Below are positions 7,400 to 9,253 of a stretch of DNA of 9,253 nucleotides, one piece after another. Positions within the stretch are counted from its first letter, which is position 1; every line of letters begins with the position of its first letter. The position numbers were made by a program, and so were the translations under genes. Source of the stretch: Parvularcula sp039198765 (GTDB lineage: Bacteria > Pseudomonadota > Alphaproteobacteria > Caulobacterales > Parvularculaceae). The DNA is taken from assembly GCA_039198765.1 (NCBI GenBank), contig JBCCTF010000145.1:1-9253 (forward strand), in the 5' to 3' direction. The notes under the pieces were generated by a model. It was not told where the DNA came from. It ran no database searches and worked only from the letters and a program-made list of their open reading frames with translations.

Positions 7400-7417
7400 T
7401 GTCAAGTGAAGTGAACA
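7400..7417. promoter_or_regulatory. Predicted PpsR/CrtJ binding site at crtD
   Basis: TGTCAAGTGAAGTGAACA fits the TGT-N12-ACA motif bound by the redox- and light-responsive repressor PpsR/CrtJ, with flanking G and C extending it to GTGT-N12-ACAC. The arms are only partly symmetric (4 of 7 bases pair). It sits 3 bases upstream of the crtD ATG, so binding would block the start of the crtDC message and could also affect crtF. The match is seen directly; binding is inferred from the known motif and the gene context. Confidence 0.68.
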
Positions 7418-7541
7418 CTTGGGCCGTCTGTGGGAATTGACATTTTGTCGGCCCGGGTCAAGTCAATCACGACGGATCGTGAAGTCGGTCTCGCATTGGC
7501 CGAGAAACCTCACGCGCGCTGTCGCTTGATAGGCAAGAGAT

Positions 7542-7546
7542 AGGAA
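7542..7546 (+). promoter_or_regulatory. Ribosome binding site of crtF
   Basis: AGGAA lies 6 bases upstream of ATG 7553, good spacing for a Shine-Dalgarno and supporting that start. Confidence 0.6.
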
Positions 7547-7552
7547 CGCGGG

Positions 7553-8659
7553 ATGTGGCGTGATTGGGGACCTGAGCTACGCAACAAGATCTTTTCTTCG
7601 CGCAGATTTCAGAATTTTGCAGCCACGATGCCGCTTTTTCGCGGAATTGCGAGCAAGCGTGCGACGGCGCTTTTCGATCTTTGCGCAGGCTTCGTCTACT
7701 CTCAGGTGCTTGCGGCGTGTACAGAGCTCGGTCTTTTCGAGCGCCTGAGCCAGGGCGCTGTGGCCAGCACAGTGTTGGCTAAGGAGCTTTCGCTCTCGCC
7801 AGAGGCAATGGATCGGTTGGCGCGTGCCGCCGCAGCGTTGGACCTTCTTGAACTCCGCTCTGATGGACGGATCGGGCTCGGAGGGCAGGGCGCGGCACTG
7901 TTGGGCAATCCCTCCGTGTTTGAGATGGTGAAGCACCATCGGCTTCTCTACGCAGACTTGATGGACCCGGTCGCCCTTCTGCGTGCGGAGAAGGGCGAGA
8001 CGCACCTTGCGGAGTTCTGGGTTTACGGCGCAAAAAAAGAAGGACCGTCGTCTCAGGATGGAGAGCCGGAGGCCTATTCCGCGCTGATGGAAGCAACCCA
8101 GGCCTTCATCGCTGAAGAGGCGTTGGCGGCCCACGACTTCAAACGTCACAAGCATATCGTCGACATAGGCGGGGGGACGGGTGCTTTTTTGTCGGCCGTC
8201 GCCGATGCCGCTCCCAAGACGGAGCTGACTCTCTTTGACCTTCCCGAGGTCGCGGCGATCGCAAAACGGCGTTTTGCGGAGCAGGACTTTGCTGGCCGGG
8301 CGAGTGTGGTCGGCGGCAGTTTTAAGACGGATCCGCTTCCCGAGGGTGCGGACCTGATGACCCTCGTACGGGTGCTCCACGACCATGACGAGGACGTGGT
8401 GACCTCTCTTTTGGCCAAGGTTCGCAAGGCGCTAGCGCCGGGCGGGACGCTTCTGATCATTGAACCCATGGCGGGGACTCGAGGGGCGGAGGCGATGGGC
8501 GACGCCTATTTCGGGATGTACCTCTGGGCCCTCGGGACCGGCGAACCGCGGACCGAAGCAGCTCTCCGCCGGATGCTGAAGAATGCTGGGTTTCGTCGCA
8601 TCAGACCCCTCAAAACCAAGCGACCACTCCTCACACGTATCCTACTCGCCCAGACGTGA
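7553..8659 (+). CDS. crtF: Hydroxyneurosporene / demethylspheroidene O-methyltransferase
   Basis: CrtF transfers a methyl group from S-adenosylmethionine to the C1 hydroxyl made by CrtC, giving the 1-methoxy end group of spheroidene or spirilloxanthin. The 368-residue product has an N-terminal helical, winged-helix-like dimerisation part (about 30-120) and a C-terminal Rossmann methyltransferase domain. SAM motif I is HIVDIGGGTGAFL (DIGGGTG at 204-210). Next come LTLFDLPEV (acid binding the ribose), the VRVLHDHDEDVV segment holding the conserved His-Asp pair, and LAPGGTLLIIEPMAG, all typical of plant-type O-methyltransferases such as CrtF. Length is close to known CrtF (about 375-390). ATG 7553 has a well-spaced AGGAA. 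It is divergent from crtD and followed 65 bp later by bchC in the same direction, the classical crtF-bchC arrangement, but with no crtE before it. Confidence 0.94.
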   Translation: MWRDWGPELRNKIFSSRRFQNFAATMPLFRGIASKRATALFDLCAGFVYSQVLAACTELGLFERLSQGAVASTVLAKELSLSPEAMDRLARAAAALDLLELRSDGRIGLGGQGAALLGNPSVFEMVKHHRLLYADLMDPVALLRAEKGETHLAEFWVYGAKKEGPSSQDGEPEAYSALMEATQAFIAEEALAAHDFKRHKHIVDIGGGTGAFLSAVADAAPKTELTLFDLPEVAAIAKRRFAEQDFAGRASVVGGSFKTDPLPEGADLMTLVRVLHDHDEDVVTSLLAKVRKALAPGGTLLIIEPMAGTRGAEAMGDAYFGMYLWALGTGEPRTEAALRRMLKNAGFRRIRPLKTKRPLLTRILLAQT

Positions 8660-8686
8660 CTTGCCGACGCGCGACATCAAGATAAG

Positions 8687-8704
8687 TGTCTACTTCAGTA
8701 GACA
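8687..8704. promoter_or_regulatory. Predicted PpsR/CrtJ binding site (perfect palindrome) at bchC
   Basis: TGTCTACTTCAGTAGACA matches TGT-N12-ACA and is a perfect inverted repeat with 7-base arms and a 4-base centre. It lies in the crtF-bchC spacer, 20 bases upstream of the bchC ATG at 8725, where PpsR/CrtJ is known to repress bchC in Rhodobacter. The palindrome is seen directly; its role is inferred from motif and position. Only one such site is visible here, whereas two adjacent sites are known in Rhodobacter capsulatus. Confidence 0.78.
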
Positions 8705-8724
8705 GTAAGACGCGTAAAACGAGA

Positions 8725-9253
8725 ATGACAGCTCACGATCGGAACCACATCTCACGGCGCTCCCAAAGCGACCGCGTAACTGGCTTATCGGGTCAGCGCG
8801 AGCTTGAGTTGCGCAGTGAAGCTGTGGTCTTCGGCGGAGACAGGACAGCTGCATTGCGCGAGCTGGAATTGGTCGAGCCGAGCGAACATGACCTGGTCGT
8901 CGAGACTGAGGTCAGCGGCGTCAGCATGGGAACCGAAAAGCTGTTCTGGACTGGCGACATGCCGCCGTTCCCAGGCCTCGGCTATCCGCTGGTCCCAGGC
9001 TACGAAACGGTTGGCCATGTGGTGTGGTCAGGCGAGGGCGTTTCTGGCGGTTCTGGTGACTGGATCGGGAAGCGCGTTTTTGTTCCGGGCGCTCGATGCT
9101 TCAAAGATGCACACGGCCTTTTCGGTGGCGCATCATCACGGATCATTGTCCCGTCGGAGCGAGTCTATCAGGTCGATGGCCTTGATGCTGAGGACGCTGT
9201 ACTTCTTTCTCTAGCGGCGACAGCTTATCACGCGATTGCGGGTGGTGAGCCGC
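8725..9253 (+). CDS. bchC: Bacteriochlorophyllide a dehydrogenase BchC, N-terminal part (3' end outside window)
   Basis: BchC oxidises the C3 hydroxyethyl group of the bacteriochlorin to the 3-acetyl group of bacteriochlorophyll a, using NAD+. The frame is open from ATG 8725 to the window end, about 176 residues of a protein usually near 310-320. Signatures of this medium-chain dehydrogenase-like family: GVSMGTEKLFWTG, PPFPGLGYPLVPGYE (Tyr93, Glu94), VFVPGARCF (119-126 region), LFGGASSRIIVPSERV, and LLSLAATAYHAI entering the nucleotide-binding half. Family similarity begins only around residue 28-32 (ELRSEAVVF), so ATG 8725 gives an N-terminal extension of about 25 residues. TTG 8809 or GTG 8824 are shorter alternatives, while an upstream in-frame GTG at 8686 overlaps the operator and is unlikely. 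Shine-Dalgarno evidence is weak for all. Confidence 0.92.
   Translation, partial: MTAHDRNHISRRSQSDRVTGLSGQRELELRSEAVVFGGDRTAALRELELVEPSEHDLVVETEVSGVSMGTEKLFWTGDMPPFPGLGYPLVPGYETVGHVVWSGEGVSGGSGDWIGKRVFVPGARCFKDAHGLFGGASSRIIVPSERVYQVDGLDAEDAVLLSLAATAYHAIAGGEP

Larger units (their letters stand above)
7397..7552. promoter_or_regulatory. Divergent crtD/crtF promoter region
   Basis: This 156-bp noncoding stretch lies between crtD (minus) and crtF (plus) and must hold promoters for both directions. It contains a TGT-N12-ACA site at 7400-7417, a second TGT/ACA pair with an 8-base spacing at 7429-7442 that includes TTGACA (7437-7442), and a TTGACTTGACC stretch on the minus strand. I cannot assign confident -10 boxes. 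No small gene or terminator is apparent. Confidence 0.6.

Noticed and set aside
7528..7540. FnrL-like site (TTGAT-N4-ATCAA) before crtF
   Set aside because: Only the left half TTGAT is present; the right half does not match.
8661..8688. Sigma-70 promoter TTGCCG / TAAGTG for bchC
   Set aside because: Spacing is 16 but the -10 match is poor; not enough to annotate.

Overview
This window is part of a photosynthesis gene cluster (PGC) from a purple-type anoxygenic phototroph, most likely an alphaproteobacterium and probably an aerobic anoxygenic phototroph. Every gene but one belongs to a recognisable bacteriochlorophyll or carotenoid family. The DNA is GC-rich, densely coding, and uses many overlapping non-ATG starts. 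The order bchI-bchD-bchO, then crtC/crtD on the minus strand, then crtF-bchC, with no crtE between crtD and crtF, is closer to what I recall of sphingomonad-type clusters (Erythrobacter/Citromicrobium) than to Rhodobacter. That placement is inference only.

Layout. Positions 1-4990 (plus strand) form a tightly packed set: the 3' end of bchP (geranylgeranyl reductase), tspO/crtK, an unrecognised three-helix membrane protein, then bchI, bchD and bchO. Adjacent genes overlap by 4 bp, except for an 84-bp gap before bchI. Positions 4992-7396 (minus strand) carry crtD followed by crtC (carotenoid 3,4-desaturase and 1,2-hydratase). They converge on bchO with a single base between stop codons. A divergent promoter region at 7397-7552 separates crtD from crtF (O-methyltransferase, plus strand). 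It is followed by a 65-bp spacer and the 5' end of bchC, which runs off the window; bchX, bchY, bchZ and puf would be expected next.

How the genes work together. BchI and BchD are the AAA+ subunits of magnesium chelatase, which with BchH (not here) commits protoporphyrin IX to bacteriochlorophyll. BchC oxidises the C3 hydroxyethyl group late in the pathway and BchP reduces the geranylgeranyl tail to phytyl. CrtC, CrtD and CrtF hydrate, desaturate and methoxylate the ends of an acyclic carotenoid (spheroidene or spirilloxanthin branch). TspO is a membrane tetrapyrrole-binding modulator.

Regulation. Two sites matching the PpsR/CrtJ motif TGT-N12-ACA are present, one just upstream of crtD in the crtD/crtF divergent region and one, a perfect palindrome, just upstream of bchC. 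This fits oxygen/light repression of the cluster.

Main oddities. crtC has no canonical start codon where its conserved protein begins, and a Shine-Dalgarno/TTG pair sits exactly one base out of frame there. tspO and a small unknown membrane gene are inserted between bchP and bchI. I see no mobile elements, RNA genes, CRISPR arrays or evidence of a wholly new system; this is a known kind of locus with a few points worth checking.
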